64,000 nucleotides of DNA from Pseudorhodoferax sp965279475 (GCA_965279475.1 CBDIIA010000003.1:3472001-3536000), one strand, 5' to 3'; numbered from the stretch's first letter, positions 1-9,130 are shown. The notes: a model not told the origin generated them from the letters alone. Translations and numbers: made by a program.

Positions 1-1329
1 GCCCCAGCCCGCGGCATCGGCCACCAGCTTGCCGTCACGCATCACGAAGCGGCCACGCACGATGGTGTGCAGCGGGTAACCCTGCACGGCCCGGCCGTTC
101 CACGGCGAGATCTTGCTGATCGACTGCAGGCCGTTCTGCGACAACACGCCGCTGCGCTGCAGGTCGACGATGGCGATGTCGGCATGCGCACCGGGCGCGA
201 TCACGCCCTTGGTGCCATACAGGCCCCAGGCCTTGGCCGGGTTGACCGCGCTCCACTTCACGTAGTCCATCAGGCTGGCGCGGCCGCGGTTGACCTCGGT
301 CAGCATCAGCGGCATCTGCGTCTCGACGCCGGGAAAACCGCAGTCGCAGGCCCAGATGCTCTCGCGCGTCTTTTCCTCCGGCGTGTGCGGGGCGTGGTCG
401 GTCGCGATCATGTCGAGCGTGCCGTCCATCAATGCGTCCCACAACGGCTGGTTGTGGCGCGGCTCGCGGATCGGCGGGTTCACGCGCATCACGCCGCCGA
501 GCTTCAGCATGTGGTCGGTGTTGAGCAGCAGGTACTGCGGGCAGGTCTCGGCCGTCACGTCGACACCGCGGCGCTTGGCTTCGCGCAGCAGGTACAGCGA
601 GTCGGCCGCGCTGTGGTGGGCGATGTGCACACGTGCGCCGGTCCATTCGGCCAGCGTCAGCACGCGGCCGATGGCCTCGATCTCGGCTACCGCCGGGCGT
701 GCCGCCAGGTGGGCCGATGCGTCGGTGCGGCCGGCCCGCTCCATCAGCGCCTGGCGCCGCGCCATGATCGACGAGTTCTCGGCATGCACCACGGTGCGGA
801 TGCCGAGCGGTGCGAGTTTCTCGAAGCCCTCCAGCAGCGCACCATCGGTCGGCGCCGGCAGGTTGCCGAAGGTGTTGCCGACGAAGGCCTTGAAGCTGGT
901 GACGCCGGCGTCGAGCAGTTCTTCCAGCCGGTCGATGCTGTCGTCGCCTAGCAGGCCGTGGATGCCGAAGTCGACATACGAGGACTCGGCCGCCTTCTGC
1001 TTGATGCGCAACGCCTCGATGGTGCCGGTGGGGGGGTTGGTGTTGGGCATCTCGAACACGGTGGTCACGCCACCGCAGGCGGCGGCCGCCGAGCCCGTCT
1101 TCCAGGTTTCCTTGTTCGGGTAGCCGGGGTCGCGGAAGTGCACGTGGCTGTCGATCGCGCCGGGCAGCAGGTACAGGCCGTCGGCCCGCATCTCGGCGCG
1201 GGCCGGCGGCATCATGTCGTCGTGGCCCACGGCCACGATGCGTTCGCCGGCGATGGCCACCGACACCGGCAGCATGTGGTCGGGCGACACGACGGTGCCG
1301 CCGCGGATGATGAGGTCGACTTCTTTCAT
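1..1329 (-). CDS. Dihydropyrimidinase/allantoinase-like cyclic amidohydrolase (C-terminus beyond window)
   Basis: This is the first 443 residues of a urease-superfamily cyclic amidohydrolase, an enzyme class that opens hydantoin, dihydropyrimidine, allantoin or similar ring amides. The binuclear metal site is visible: HVH at 62-64, the Lys expected to be carboxylated in GVTSFK (147), VHAEN (182), and the Asp of ATDHAPH (311). The start is ATG at 1329. It is closely similar along its whole visible length to the 484-residue enzyme at 22562-24016, so about 40 residues are probably missing here. It lies downstream of an SDR and an NMT1-type receptor on the same strand. The substrate cannot be read from sequence. 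Confidence 0.9.
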   Translation of the reverse strand, partial: MKEVDLIIRGGTVVSPDHMLPVSVAIAGERIVAVGHDDMMPPARAEMRADGLYLLPGAIDSHVHFRDPGYPNKETWKTGSAAAACGGVTTVFEMPNTNPPTGTIEALRIKQKAAESSYVDFGIHGLLGDDSIDRLEELLDAGVTSFKAFVGNTFGNLPAPTDGALLEGFEKLAPLGIRTVVHAENSSIMARRQALMERAGRTDASAHLAARPAVAEIEAIGRVLTLAEWTGARVHIAHHSAADSLYLLREAKRRGVDVTAETCPQYLLLNTDHMLKLGGVMRVNPPIREPRHNQPLWDALMDGTLDMIATDHAPHTPEEKTRESIWACDCGFPGVETQMPLMLTEVNRGRASLMDYVKWSAVNPAKAWGLYGTKGVIAPGAHADIAIVDLQRSGVLSQNGLQSISKISPWNGRAVQGYPLHTIVRGRFVMRDGKLVADAAGWG

Positions 1330-1409
1330 GGCTTTACCTTTGACATGCGGCAGAGCGCGGTCTCTTTCCAGAACACCGCGGAACTGGCTTTGCCAGGCCG
1401 CTGGTGTTG

Positions 1410-1464
1410 CCCCCTTGCAAAGGGGGTTGGCGGAGCGACACGCAGTGCGCGCAGACTGGGGGAT
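1410..1464. repeat. Short dispersed palindromic repeat between two operon genes
   Basis: A perfect hairpin (CCCCCTT-GCA-AAGGGGG, 1410-1426) is followed by ACACGCAGTG (1438-1447) and a TGGGGG run. The same order (G/C hairpin, ACACGCAGTG, TGGGGG) occurs inside recJ at 36411-36457. It fills the gap between the SDR and the cyclic amidohydrolase, where it could act as a transcript-processing or attenuation hairpin. It looks like a dispersed intergenic repeat family. Confidence 0.6.
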
Positions 1465-1465
1465 G

Positions 1466-2257
1466 TCATAGTGCTGCCCAGCCGCCGTCGACGGGCAGGT
1501 CGACGCCGGTGATCTGGCGCGACACGTCGCTGGCGAGGAACAGGCAGGCGTTGGCCACGTCCGCATCCACCGTCACACGGCGCAACGCATAGTCCGCCGC
1601 GTGCCGCTGCATCGCTTCTTCGAGCGTGATGTTGAGCCGCTTCGCCATCTCGGCGCAGACCTTCTCGCGAAAGCGCGGGCCATCGACCATGCCCGGCGCG
1701 ACGCAGTTGACGTTGATGTTGTGCGGCCCGGCTTCGAGCGCAAAACTCTTGGTGATGCCGCGCAGCCCCCACTTGGAAGCCGAGTACGCCATGCGCCCTG
1801 CCCGGCCCCGCATGCCGAAGGTGCCACCCACGTTGACCACCTTGCCGCCGCGCTGCGCGATCATCGCCGGCAGCACCGCGTGCATGGTGTTGAAGCAGCC
1901 GGTCATGTTGAGCTGCACGATTTCGTTGAATTCTTCGGTCGTGGTTTCCCACCCCGTCTTGCCGATCGGGCCCGAGCCGCCGGCCACGTTGACCAGCACG
2001 TCGATGCGGCCGAACTCCGCGAGCGCGGTCTTGGCCAGCGCCTCGGTCTGCGACGACACCGTGAGGTCGCACGGCACCACGATGGCCGGCACGCCGGCCT
2101 CGCGCGCCTCGGCCGCCACGGGCTCGATGGCGGCGATGTCACGGCCGGCCAGCACCAGCTTGGCGCCGTGCTGTGCGAAGGCCACGCTGATCGCGCGGCC
2201 CATGCCCTTGGCCGGGCCGGTGATCACGGTCACCTTGTCGTTGAGTTGGAGATCCAT
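1466..2257 (-). CDS. SDR-family oxidoreductase
   Basis: A 263-residue classical short-chain dehydrogenase/reductase. The cofactor loop TGPAKGMGRA is near the N-terminus, an NVAGG-like motif stands in mid-protein, and the catalytic YSASK gives Tyr and Lys. The Ser usually 13 residues before the Tyr is Gly here, followed by Thr, so the active-site tetrad is altered. The start at 2257 (MDLQLND) is chosen because it matches the normal SDR N-terminus; the frame is open further upstream into unlikely sequence. It lies between a receptor gene and a cyclic amidohydrolase and probably oxidises or reduces an intermediate of that pathway. Confidence 0.88.
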   Translation of the reverse strand: MDLQLNDKVTVITGPAKGMGRAISVAFAQHGAKLVLAGRDIAAIEPVAAEAREAGVPAIVVPCDLTVSSQTEALAKTALAEFGRIDVLVNVAGGSGPIGKTGWETTTEEFNEIVQLNMTGCFNTMHAVLPAMIAQRGGKVVNVGGTFGMRGRAGRMAYSASKWGLRGITKSFALEAGPHNINVNCVAPGMVDGPRFREKVCAEMAKRLNITLEEAMQRHAADYALRRVTVDADVANACLFLASDVSRQITGVDLPVDGGWAAL

Positions 2258-2279
2258 GGACGCTGTCTTTCTGCGGATA

Positions 2280-3311
2280 TCAGAGCTTCGAAGCGCGGTC
2301 GGCGCGGGGTGGGAGGAAGCTGCGGTTGAAGATTTCTTCGACCGTCGGCGTGCGCGGCAGCTGGTTCGCCTCGACCACCATCGCGATCGAGCGTTTGAGC
2401 CGCTCGGGGTCGACATCGCCCAGGCCGATCTTGGCGATCTCGGCGTGGCTCATCTCTTCCTTCATCGTCGCGAGCAGGCGCTCCTTCTCGAGATCGCGCT
2501 TGAGCAGCGGCTCGCGCTTCATCACGAAGTCCATCGCCATCTCGGGGTTGGCCACGGTCTCGTTGATCGCACGGTTCATCGCCTTCAGGAAGCCCTGCAC
2601 CGCCTGCGGCTTGTCCTTGACGAAGCCCTTGGAGAACAGGATGGTGTTGGAGTACAGGTCCATGCCGAAGGCGCCGTAGTTGATGAAACGCAGGTCTTTC
2701 TCGGGGTCGATGCCGACCAGCTTGGCGCTGAACCAGATCGTGTTGATGTAGCCGAACACCCCGTCGACCTGGCCGCGCTGCAGCATCTGCTCACGCAGGT
2801 TGGGCGCCATGTTGTTGATGGTGACCTTGCCGGCATCGACCTTGGCCACCTTGGTGAACGCGGGGAACAGCTTCAGCGCTCCATCGTTGGCCGGCCCGCC
2901 GAGCGTGCGGCCCTCGAAGTCCTTCGGCGTCTTGATCGGGCTGTCCTTCTTCACCGCGATCGTGAACGGCGGCGTGTTGTAGAGCATGTAGACCGCCACC
3001 GGCGCCTCGGCCGGCCGCTTGGACGCGAAGTCGATCAGCGCATTGATGTCGCCAAAGCCCGCGTCGTACGCGCCGCTGGCCACCTTCGGGATCGGCGCAC
3101 CCGATCCCTCGCCCTGGTCGATCTCGACATCCAGCCCTTCGGCCTTGAAGTAGCCCTTGTCCTGCGCAATGAAGAACCAGGCCTGCGGGCCCTGGAACTT
3201 CCAGTTGAGCACCATCTTGATCTTGGTCTGCGCGGCGGCGGTGGCGGGCAGCAGCGCGGCGCACAGGCCGATCGACAAGCCGAAGGCAGCGAGCCAGGTC
3301 TTGGGTTGCAT
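2280..3311 (-). CDS. ABC transporter substrate-binding protein, NMT1/SsuA type
   Basis: A 343-residue periplasmic receptor. A Sec signal peptide (hydrophobic core, then ATAAAQ) is followed by an NMT1/THI5-like fold starting KIKMVLNWKFQGP, similar to receptors for pyrimidine precursors, sulfonates or nitriles. The start at 3311 has AAAGGA five bases upstream. No permease or ATPase is next to it, so it may work with the ABC components encoded at 28360-30706 or elsewhere. It is the first gene of the operon running down to position 1. The ligand is unknown. Confidence 0.87.
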   Translation of the reverse strand: MQPKTWLAAFGLSIGLCAALLPATAAAQTKIKMVLNWKFQGPQAWFFIAQDKGYFKAEGLDVEIDQGEGSGAPIPKVASGAYDAGFGDINALIDFASKRPAEAPVAVYMLYNTPPFTIAVKKDSPIKTPKDFEGRTLGGPANDGALKLFPAFTKVAKVDAGKVTINNMAPNLREQMLQRGQVDGVFGYINTIWFSAKLVGIDPEKDLRFINYGAFGMDLYSNTILFSKGFVKDKPQAVQGFLKAMNRAINETVANPEMAMDFVMKREPLLKRDLEKERLLATMKEEMSHAEIAKIGLGDVDPERLKRSIAMVVEANQLPRTPTVEEIFNRSFLPPRADRASKL

Positions 3312-3604
3312 GCGAATCCTTTCGAGTGGGTCACGAGGAACGCGGTGGTGTGGCGAGCCCTAGGCTTGTGCATGCAGCTGCACCGGTCTGGGGCAAAAAC
3401 ACTCCCGCGCTGGCAAACGCAAATACCCACGCAGCCCACGTGCCAACATCGCTTCAAATTCGAACCATTTCGCGCTCACACTGTTGCCGACTTGGCACCC
3501 ATCATCCTTGACGGTCTGGCGACCGTCTTTCCGCATCCGTTCAGGTAGTCGATAGCGCCCCTGTCGAGCGTCAACGCCGTTGCCATGCGGTTTCTTGCAT
3601 CAAG
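3312..3604. promoter_or_regulatory. Intergenic promoter region for the 3311-1 operon
   Basis: This 293-bp stretch without a gene separates the receptor gene from the AraC-family gene, both on the minus strand. It is visibly richer in A/T than its surroundings. An inverted repeat GTGCA-N6-TGCAC at 3368-3383 lies 57 bp before the receptor start, a plausible regulator site. I could not assign -35/-10 boxes with confidence. Confidence 0.4.
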
Positions 3605-4600
3605 TCATTTGTGCTGGCTGCGCGCTTCGCTCGGTGCATAACCAAAGTGCGCCTTGAACGCGCGGCTGAAAGCCGCGTCGGAGGCATAGCCGACGCGCTG
3701 CGCCGCTTCAGTCACTTTCATTCCGCCACTGCGCAGCAGATCCGCCGCAATGGTCAGACGCCATCGCGCAAGGTAGTGCAGTGGTGGTTCACCGACGGTC
3801 GCCGCGAAACGTTGGGCGAAGATCGAGCGCGACATCAGTGCGACCTCCGCCAGGTCATGGACCGTCCAGCGTCGAAACGGATCGGCATGCATGGCACTCA
3901 GTGCGCGGCTGATACGTTCCTCCCCGAGTCCGGCGAGCCAGCCCGTGCGCCGAGCCTGGGTGGATGCCCAACTGCGCAGTGCCCGGATCACCAGCAGGTC
4001 GATCAGGCGCGAAATCATCAACGATGAGCCCGGATGAGGCACTCGCGCTTCATCGACCAGGAAATGCGAGATTGCCGCCAGCCAAGGTGGCGCCCCTGTG
4101 TCGCTGCGCGGAATGTGAACCACGGTTGGCAACGCCGATGTGATGGCTGGGAGGGTGCTGCCTTCGAATCCAAAAAAACCGCCCACCAGCCGGCTCGATG
4201 CACCGGCGCCGCCGACCTGCATGGTCAGGTCGTCGCGATTGAAGCTGTGCGGTGCAAGCGCGTCGATTGCTTCGGCAGGTGTGTCCGGGTCATCGACGAT
4301 CGAATGACCTCGACCGTGAGGCAGCAGCACAAGGTCGCCGGCGTTGGCACGGACCGCCTCGCCCTCCAGCGGGATCACCCAGGCAGCGCCTTCTTCGACG
4401 AAGTGGAAATGGGCCGGCCCAGCCGTAAACCGGATGCCCCAGGGTGCGCCCAAGCGCGCGGTGTAGACGAGCTCGCCGCGCAGACGGATCAGCGTCAGCA
4501 CTTCGGACAAGACATCGCTGCGCGCGGCGGTCATCCCGTAAGCAGGCCCAGATTCGGATTTCTGAGCATGAGATTCGGCTTTTTCGATATGTTCATTCAT
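3605..4600 (-). CDS. AraC-family transcriptional regulator, cupin-6 type
   Basis: A 331-residue regulator with an N-terminal cupin-like AraC sensing domain and two C-terminal helix-turn-helix motifs (about 230-325, ending VGYASDAAFSRAFKAHFGYAPSE). The start at 4600 (MNEHIEK) is preferred over 4645 because AGGA lies nine bases upstream. It is divergent from the hydrolase/AhpD pair at 4663-6091, with only 62 bp between the start codons, so it very likely controls that pair. AraC-cupin regulators next to small detoxification enzymes usually respond to a reactive or aromatic compound; the effector here is unknown. Confidence 0.9.
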   Translation of the reverse strand: MNEHIEKAESHAQKSESGPAYGMTAARSDVLSEVLTLIRLRGELVYTARLGAPWGIRFTAGPAHFHFVEEGAAWVIPLEGEAVRANAGDLVLLPHGRGHSIVDDPDTPAEAIDALAPHSFNRDDLTMQVGGAGASSRLVGGFFGFEGSTLPAITSALPTVVHIPRSDTGAPPWLAAISHFLVDEARVPHPGSSLMISRLIDLLVIRALRSWASTQARRTGWLAGLGEERISRALSAMHADPFRRWTVHDLAEVALMSRSIFAQRFAATVGEPPLHYLARWRLTIAADLLRSGGMKVTEAAQRVGYASDAAFSRAFKAHFGYAPSEARSQHK

Positions 4601-4662
4601 TGCTGTAAATCCTATGATTTGCCTGCACTTCGCAAAACCATCCACCCTTACAAGAGGACATC

Positions 4663-5472
4663 ATGAAATATTCTCTGGCAATCTTATCCCTTTCTGCCAT
4701 GATTTTAGGAGGATCTGCAATAGCTGCAGAAACTATGACCGTGGCGAACGCCAAGCCCACCATTGCCCTCGTGCATGGCGCCTTCGAAGACGCGCACGTC
4801 TGGCAAGGGGTCGAGGCAAAGTTGAAAGCCGACGGGTATCCCGTGGTGGCGGTCGAGCTTCCGGGTCGCCCGGGCGCGCCGATGTCGCCCGCTGACGTGA
4901 GCCTGGACCTGTATCGCGACACCGTACTCAAGGCGCTCGCAAAGACGACACGCCCTGCCGTCCTCGTGGGCCACAGCTTCGGCGGAATCACGATCTCGGC
5001 GGTCGCCGAAGCGGCGCCGGAAAAGGTCAAGACCTTGGTCTACGTGGCCGCCTACCTGCCGCGCGACGGAGAGTCGCTGGTCTCGATGGCCCAGCAGGAT
5101 CCGGACGCCAAGATCGGTCCGCAGTTGCAGATCAAGAAGGAACAGGGCATCGCGGTCGTGAACTACGCCGCGCGCGCCGACCTGTTCGCCAACGACGGCC
5201 CGCCGCAGCTCCGCGCCGCGCTGCCCGATCTGATCCTCGATGAGCCCCTGGCGCCGCTGGCGACTCCCGTGCGTCTCACGCAGGCGCGCTTCGGCCAAGT
5301 CGACAAGGTCTACGTGCACACGAGCAAGGACCAAGTCATCACCCCGGCCTTCCAGGCCAGGATGGTGGCCGCTACGCCAGTGCGCATCGCCACCACGCTT
5401 GCGACCGGGCACACACCGTTCCTGACCGATCCCGCGGGCCTCGTCAAGGCCATCGAGGATGCGGCGCGCTGA
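4663..5472 (+). CDS. Exported alpha/beta-fold hydrolase
   Basis: A 269-residue hydrolase with an N-terminal signal sequence (MKYSLAILSLSAMILGGSAIAA). The core starts PTIALVHGAFEDAHVW, giving the oxyanion HGAF motif. The nucleophile is Ser105 in GHSFGG and the likely catalytic His is in TGHTPFLTDP near the end. It resembles the small esterase/salicylate-esterase-like branch. GAGG eight bases before the ATG supports the start. The first 80 bases are A/T-richer than the rest. It is divergent from the AraC gene and followed by an AhpD-like gene, probably as one transcript. Confidence 0.88.
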   Translation: MKYSLAILSLSAMILGGSAIAAETMTVANAKPTIALVHGAFEDAHVWQGVEAKLKADGYPVVAVELPGRPGAPMSPADVSLDLYRDTVLKALAKTTRPAVLVGHSFGGITISAVAEAAPEKVKTLVYVAAYLPRDGESLVSMAQQDPDAKIGPQLQIKKEQGIAVVNYAARADLFANDGPPQLRAALPDLILDEPLAPLATPVRLTQARFGQVDKVYVHTSKDQVITPAFQARMVAATPVRIATTLATGHTPFLTDPAGLVKAIEDAAR

Positions 5473-5554
5473 TTCCCTCATTGCCTGACCGCGGCGCGAC
5501 AGCACGCCTGGCCGCCGCATGACCCACCACCTTTGACTTGACCTGGAGAAACCC

Positions 5555-6091
5555 ATGAACCGCCTTCACTTCGTCCCCGTCGCCGAATCGACTGGACACG
5601 CCGCCCAACTCTTTGCCGCCATCAAGGGCGCCGTCGGCATGGTGCCGAACGCCTATGTGGGCATCGGCAGCAACAGTCCGCATGCCCTCGAAGCAGCACT
5701 CAATCTCGATGCCGCACTCAAGAAGGGAAGCCTGAACGGCCGTGAGATCGAGGCCGTCAAGCTGGTGGTGAGCGATGTCGCCGAGTGCGAATATTGCCTG
5801 GCCGCGCACACGATGATCGGAAAGATGCAGGGCCTGGATGCCACTGCCATGTCGGCACTGCGGCGCGGGCAGGCGTCAGGGGATGCCAAGCTCGATGCGC
5901 TGGCGTCTTTTGCCCGGGCGCTGGTCGAGACTCGCGGCGCCGTGCCGACCGACGTCGTCGAGGGTGTTCGCAGCGCCGGCTACACTGACGCGCAGATCGT
6001 CGACGTGATGCTCGCCATCACGAGCATCACCTTCACCAATCTGTTCAACCGCGTCAACACCACTCCGGTCGACTTCCCACCGGCGGCCTGA
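5555..6091 (+). CDS. Carboxymuconolactone decarboxylase / AhpD-like protein
   Basis: A 178-residue member of the AhpD-like superfamily. The redox motif CEYC-x2-H is at Cys78/Cys81, preceded by VVSDVAE, as in alkylhydroperoxidase-type members, so a peroxidase or disulfide role is more likely than true decarboxylation. It starts 82 bp after the exported hydrolase with GGAG upstream of the ATG, and is likely cotranscribed with it under the AraC regulator. Confidence 0.88.
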   Translation: MNRLHFVPVAESTGHAAQLFAAIKGAVGMVPNAYVGIGSNSPHALEAALNLDAALKKGSLNGREIEAVKLVVSDVAECEYCLAAHTMIGKMQGLDATAMSALRRGQASGDAKLDALASFARALVETRGAVPTDVVEGVRSAGYTDAQIVDVMLAITSITFTNLFNRVNTTPVDFPPAA

Positions 6092-6235
6092 GCGGCTCTA
6101 CGGCAGGATGAACCGGCCTGGGGCTGATAACGCCGGCCCCCTCGGCGGCGTGAACCGCCCCGGGCTGGTGCGCCGAGCATGACCTGCACATCGGGCTCGA
6201 TCGCTTCGCAAAGCGTGTAGCCGCCCAGACCATGG

Positions 6236-6751
6236 TCAGCCGTGGTCGTGAAGGTCACGGTCACTGCGTGCGACAAACCACCTGACGACGACAACCGCAC
6301 CACCCAGGGCACCCATGACAAGACAGGTCCAATGGAGAGTGCCGAGAGGCATGACGCCGAGCAGGATATTGCCAACCCCGAAGGGTGAAAGCGGCTGGAT
6401 GTCACCATGCATCACGCTGTCTAGAACGACGTGCGAGTACGCGCCCAGCGCAGCACCAATCGCGACTTGCCTCGGTCCGAGATCACGCCAACGAAACAGA
6501 TCGGGAAGCCAGAAACGCGATGCGAACGCGCGCAGACTTAGAAACAGCAGAACGACTGCAACGATGACCAGCGTGGCGCCCACATACGTGTGGAAGAACG
6601 CATGGACGGGGTGCCGCTGGTAGATGAGGTTGTAGAGAGACTCGAAGTCGATGAGCACATTGGCCGCACAGAACGACAGAAAGCTCACATGCCTCGGTGC
6701 CACCGCGTGGACCAGCGCGCCAGGGCCGAAATGGAAGGGGGTGATGGGCAT
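6236..6751 (-). CDS. Small integral membrane protein, YdjM/metal-dependent-hydrolase-like
   Basis: A 171-residue protein with about four membrane segments. It begins MPITPFHFGPGALVHA and has HAFFHTYVGATLV and YSHVVLDSVMHGDIQPLSPF, conserved His/Asp patches like those of the YdjM/DUF4184-type membrane proteins often labelled metal-dependent hydrolases. No enzymatic activity is established for this type. It is convergent with the AhpD-like gene and borders the mobile-element remnants. Confidence 0.65.
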   Translation of the reverse strand: MPITPFHFGPGALVHAVAPRHVSFLSFCAANVLIDFESLYNLIYQRHPVHAFFHTYVGATLVIVAVVLLFLSLRAFASRFWLPDLFRWRDLGPRQVAIGAALGAYSHVVLDSVMHGDIQPLSPFGVGNILLGVMPLGTLHWTCLVMGALGGAVVVVRWFVARSDRDLHDHG

Positions 6752-6929
6752 TGGGATTTGATGCGCTCTAGCGTTTGCGCTGAGCGGCCTGCGTCCGCTT
6801 GGCCGCGAGGCGGGTGATTGAACAAGAGAGCCTCGCGGCTAGCCGGTGGAGGTCCGCTCGAGCAAAGGGGTTAAGAGCGGCTAACAATACCGTGTCATCG
6901 GCCGACCTGCGTTCTGCGCTTGGCGGCGC

Positions 6930-7070
6930 ATGGGACGAAACAAGAACAAGGAAATCAGTACAGCTCTGTACGAAAAGCTGGCGCCGTTGCTGCCGGTGGT
7001 GGCACCGTCGGCCAAGGGCGGGCGACCCCGCCTGAGCGACGAGCAAGCACTCAACGGCATCATCTTCGTA
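6930..7070 (+). pseudogene. IS5-family transposase, N-terminal fragment
   Basis: The frame from ATG 6930 reads MGRNKNKEISTALYEKL, then GGRPRLSDEQALNGIIFV, the usual N-terminus of IS5-family transposases. Homology stops at about 7070, where the sequence runs directly into the antisense strand of an IS3-type orfA. Only about 47 codons remain and no DDE catalytic domain is present. Confidence 0.75.
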
Positions 7071-7250
7071 TTCCAGTTCACGCAGTCGCTTGGCATCAGG
7101 CACGTCCATGCCGCAGTACTTGGCGAGCCACTTGTAGAAGGTCGCGTCGCTGAAGCCTCCTTTGCGGCACAGCTCCTTGATCGGCAGACCGACCTCAGCT
7201 TGTTTGATGAAGCTGATGATCTGCTCTTCGGTGTATCTGCTCTTTCTCAT
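7071..7250 (-). pseudogene. IS3-family transposase orfA, N-terminal fragment
   Basis: Reading from ATG 7250 (AGGAGA nine bases upstream) gives MRKSRYTEEQIISFIKQAE, then KELCRKGGFSDATFYKW, the typical HTH_Tnp_1 start of IS3-family OrfA. After KRLRELE the similarity ends exactly where the IS5 fragment begins, so about 60 codons remain. The frame continues through unrelated DNA to 6768, which explains the long spurious ORF there. Confidence 0.78.
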
Positions 7251-7315
7251 GTCCGTCATTCTCCTGGTTGACGGACTTCTCGAACTTCATGTTGGTACGG
7301 CTGGGTGGGAGCAGG

Positions 7316-8092
7316 TCAGCCGGGCAGGCGCACCGTCCTCTTGCCGCCCTGGTCGTCGGCGCGCACGGTGAAGACCACCTCGCTGTCGCTCACGGCGCGG
7401 ATGCGTTCGTTGCCAATGGCCGTGCGGTGCGTGTAGCGGCTGAGGTACTCCAGGGCCTGCGGCGGCCCGCCCAGCGGCACCTTGGCGTAGACCACCCAGG
7501 CGTGGCGGTACAGCGCGCGCTGGCGTTCGCGCCAGGCCGCATCCTGGCCCTGCGGGTCGTGCGCGATGCGCCCGCTGGCATGCGTCTGGCTGAGCGCCTG
7601 CAGGAACCTGCCCCGGTAGACCTTGGACAGCGCCTGCACCGGGAACAGGAAGTCGCTCTTGGAGACGGGCGCATGCCAGTGCCCGTCCCGCAGCACGCCG
7701 CGGGCCATCACCGCGTGCAGGTGGATGTGGCGGCGCAAGTCCTGCGTCCAGGTGTGCAGCATCAGGCTGAAGGCCGGTGTGCCGCCGGCCACGCCCATCC
7801 AGCGCGCGTTGGCGGCGAAGTCGCTCAACGTGGCGGCGGTGCTGGCAAACAAGGCGTCGATGACCCAGCGCTGGTGCGCGCCGTACAGCGCATGGAGCTC
7901 GTGCGGCAGTGTGAAGACCAGGTGCACGTAGGGAACCGGCAGCAGCTCGGCCAGCCGGCCCTGCAGCCAGGCGTCCTTGGCGCGGGCGCCGCACTGCGGG
8001 CAGTGGCGGTTGCGGCAGGAGTGGTACTGCCAGTGCTGGTGGCTGCAGCTGTCGCAGGCCAGCAGCTCACCGCCCTGGGCGGCCGTGCGGCA
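7316..8092 (-). pseudogene. IS91-family transposase, internal fragment
   Basis: The open frame holds the N-terminal zinc ribbon (LACDSCSHQHW, then RNRHCPQCG) and the body (VHLVFTLPHELHALY, IHLHAVMARGVL, LEYLSRYTHRTAIGN), typical of IS91/IS1294-type Y2 rolling-circle transposases. It has no start codon because an in-frame TGA lies just upstream at the junction near 8092. It stops after about 259 codons, before the C-terminal part with the usual catalytic tyrosines. It abuts the end of the lipoprotein gene and is inactive. Confidence 0.8.
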
Positions 8093-9037
8093 TCACGTCT
8101 TCGAAGTCACGGGACAAGACCGATACCATTCAACCCGCTCCTTGGACAGCTCCGAGATCAGAGCATTGACGAGCGCACGTCCTCCAGGGAACGGAAGATA
8201 AAGACCCACTACTCGAGGCGATGTGATCGTCTCGGATGCGTACAGCAGCGCCTTGATTGATCCGACGGCCACGATGGCGTTTTGCGCTGTGGTGCGGTTC
8301 AGTTCGCTTTGAATTGGCAGCGCGGAAGCAACTGATTTTCCGTTGACCCCAAGCGTCTGGACCACCAGCGAGCCTTTTAGGCGATCAGCTTCGGCTTCGG
8401 CACCGATGACACCAATTCCCGAAATGTTTGCGTTGACGCCAGTTACATAAACGTAAGAAGACACTCGAAGTCCAACCCCAACGTAGACAGGAATATTGAA
8501 GACGTAGCCCGGCGCTCCTTTTGTGGTGGTCACGCGGGTGACCTCATATCGCTCCGTTCCGGCGACATATTCACTGAGATCTGTGGCGAATAGATTGACT
8601 GGTTCCGTATCTGGAGAGACAGGCGAGGCGCTTTTACGTCGCATGAACTTGGTGATGGCTACCGGGACGTTTATCGTGTCAGCGTTTATGTAATCCACTG
8701 TCACTCGATAAGACTCGTCCTTGACGCCTGCCTTGGAGGCACCATATGTGATTGCTCCCGACTTGTCGAAGCGCTCAACAAGCATCCGTACTGCGTTGTC
8801 GGGCAGGGAGTCCAATAGAACGGATGTCGAATCCGCCCGAGTCTCCTTGCAGCTGGCGCTCAAGCGCGTCTCTACGGGAAACGGATCAACCGGGATGTAG
8901 GTATAGCCGGACTCGATCTCGCCAAGCGAGGCGGCTACCTGACCGTCCGATTTGGCAAACGGGCGCCCATCGAACAGAGAACCACAACCACACAAGCACA
9001 GCGTCGCAATACCTATCAAGAGCCTCTGCACAACCAT
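8093..9037 (-). CDS. Predicted lipoprotein of unknown function
   Basis: A 314-residue protein with a clear lipoprotein signal (MVVQRLLIGIATLCLCGC, lipobox LCGC). The start at 9037 is set by an AGGAGG five bases upstream; the frame is open further but without support. The mature part is acidic and beta-rich, with no domain I recognise. The gene is visibly richer in A/T than its neighbours and its stop codon coincides with the IS91 junction, so the natural C-terminus may be lost. On its other side is a broken lipase copy. This points to a transferred or rearranged segment. Confidence 0.7.
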   Translation of the reverse strand: MVVQRLLIGIATLCLCGCGSLFDGRPFAKSDGQVAASLGEIESGYTYIPVDPFPVETRLSASCKETRADSTSVLLDSLPDNAVRMLVERFDKSGAITYGASKAGVKDESYRVTVDYINADTINVPVAITKFMRRKSASPVSPDTEPVNLFATDLSEYVAGTERYEVTRVTTTKGAPGYVFNIPVYVGVGLRVSSYVYVTGVNANISGIGVIGAEAEADRLKGSLVVQTLGVNGKSVASALPIQSELNRTTAQNAIVAVGSIKALLYASETITSPRVVGLYLPFPGGRALVNALISELSKERVEWYRSCPVTSKT

Positions 9038-9130
9038 ACGATCCTCCTTGTCCTGCGAAGACTGAGAAGTTTGGGACATCGGAAGATTCCAGCAATCCCC
9101 ACATATGAGGAGAAAGCTCCCCGGCCAAGC

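Noticed and set aside
1601..3548. Very long plus-strand open frames opposite the SDR and receptor genes (up to 640 codons)
   Set aside because: They are antisense frames of high-GC genes. They show no domain logic, and the minus-strand genes have clear motifs and ribosome-binding sites.
6768..7259. A 163-codon minus-strand frame that seems to be one gene
   Set aside because: It is a chimera: an IS3 orfA start running through the antisense of an IS5 fragment and unrelated DNA.
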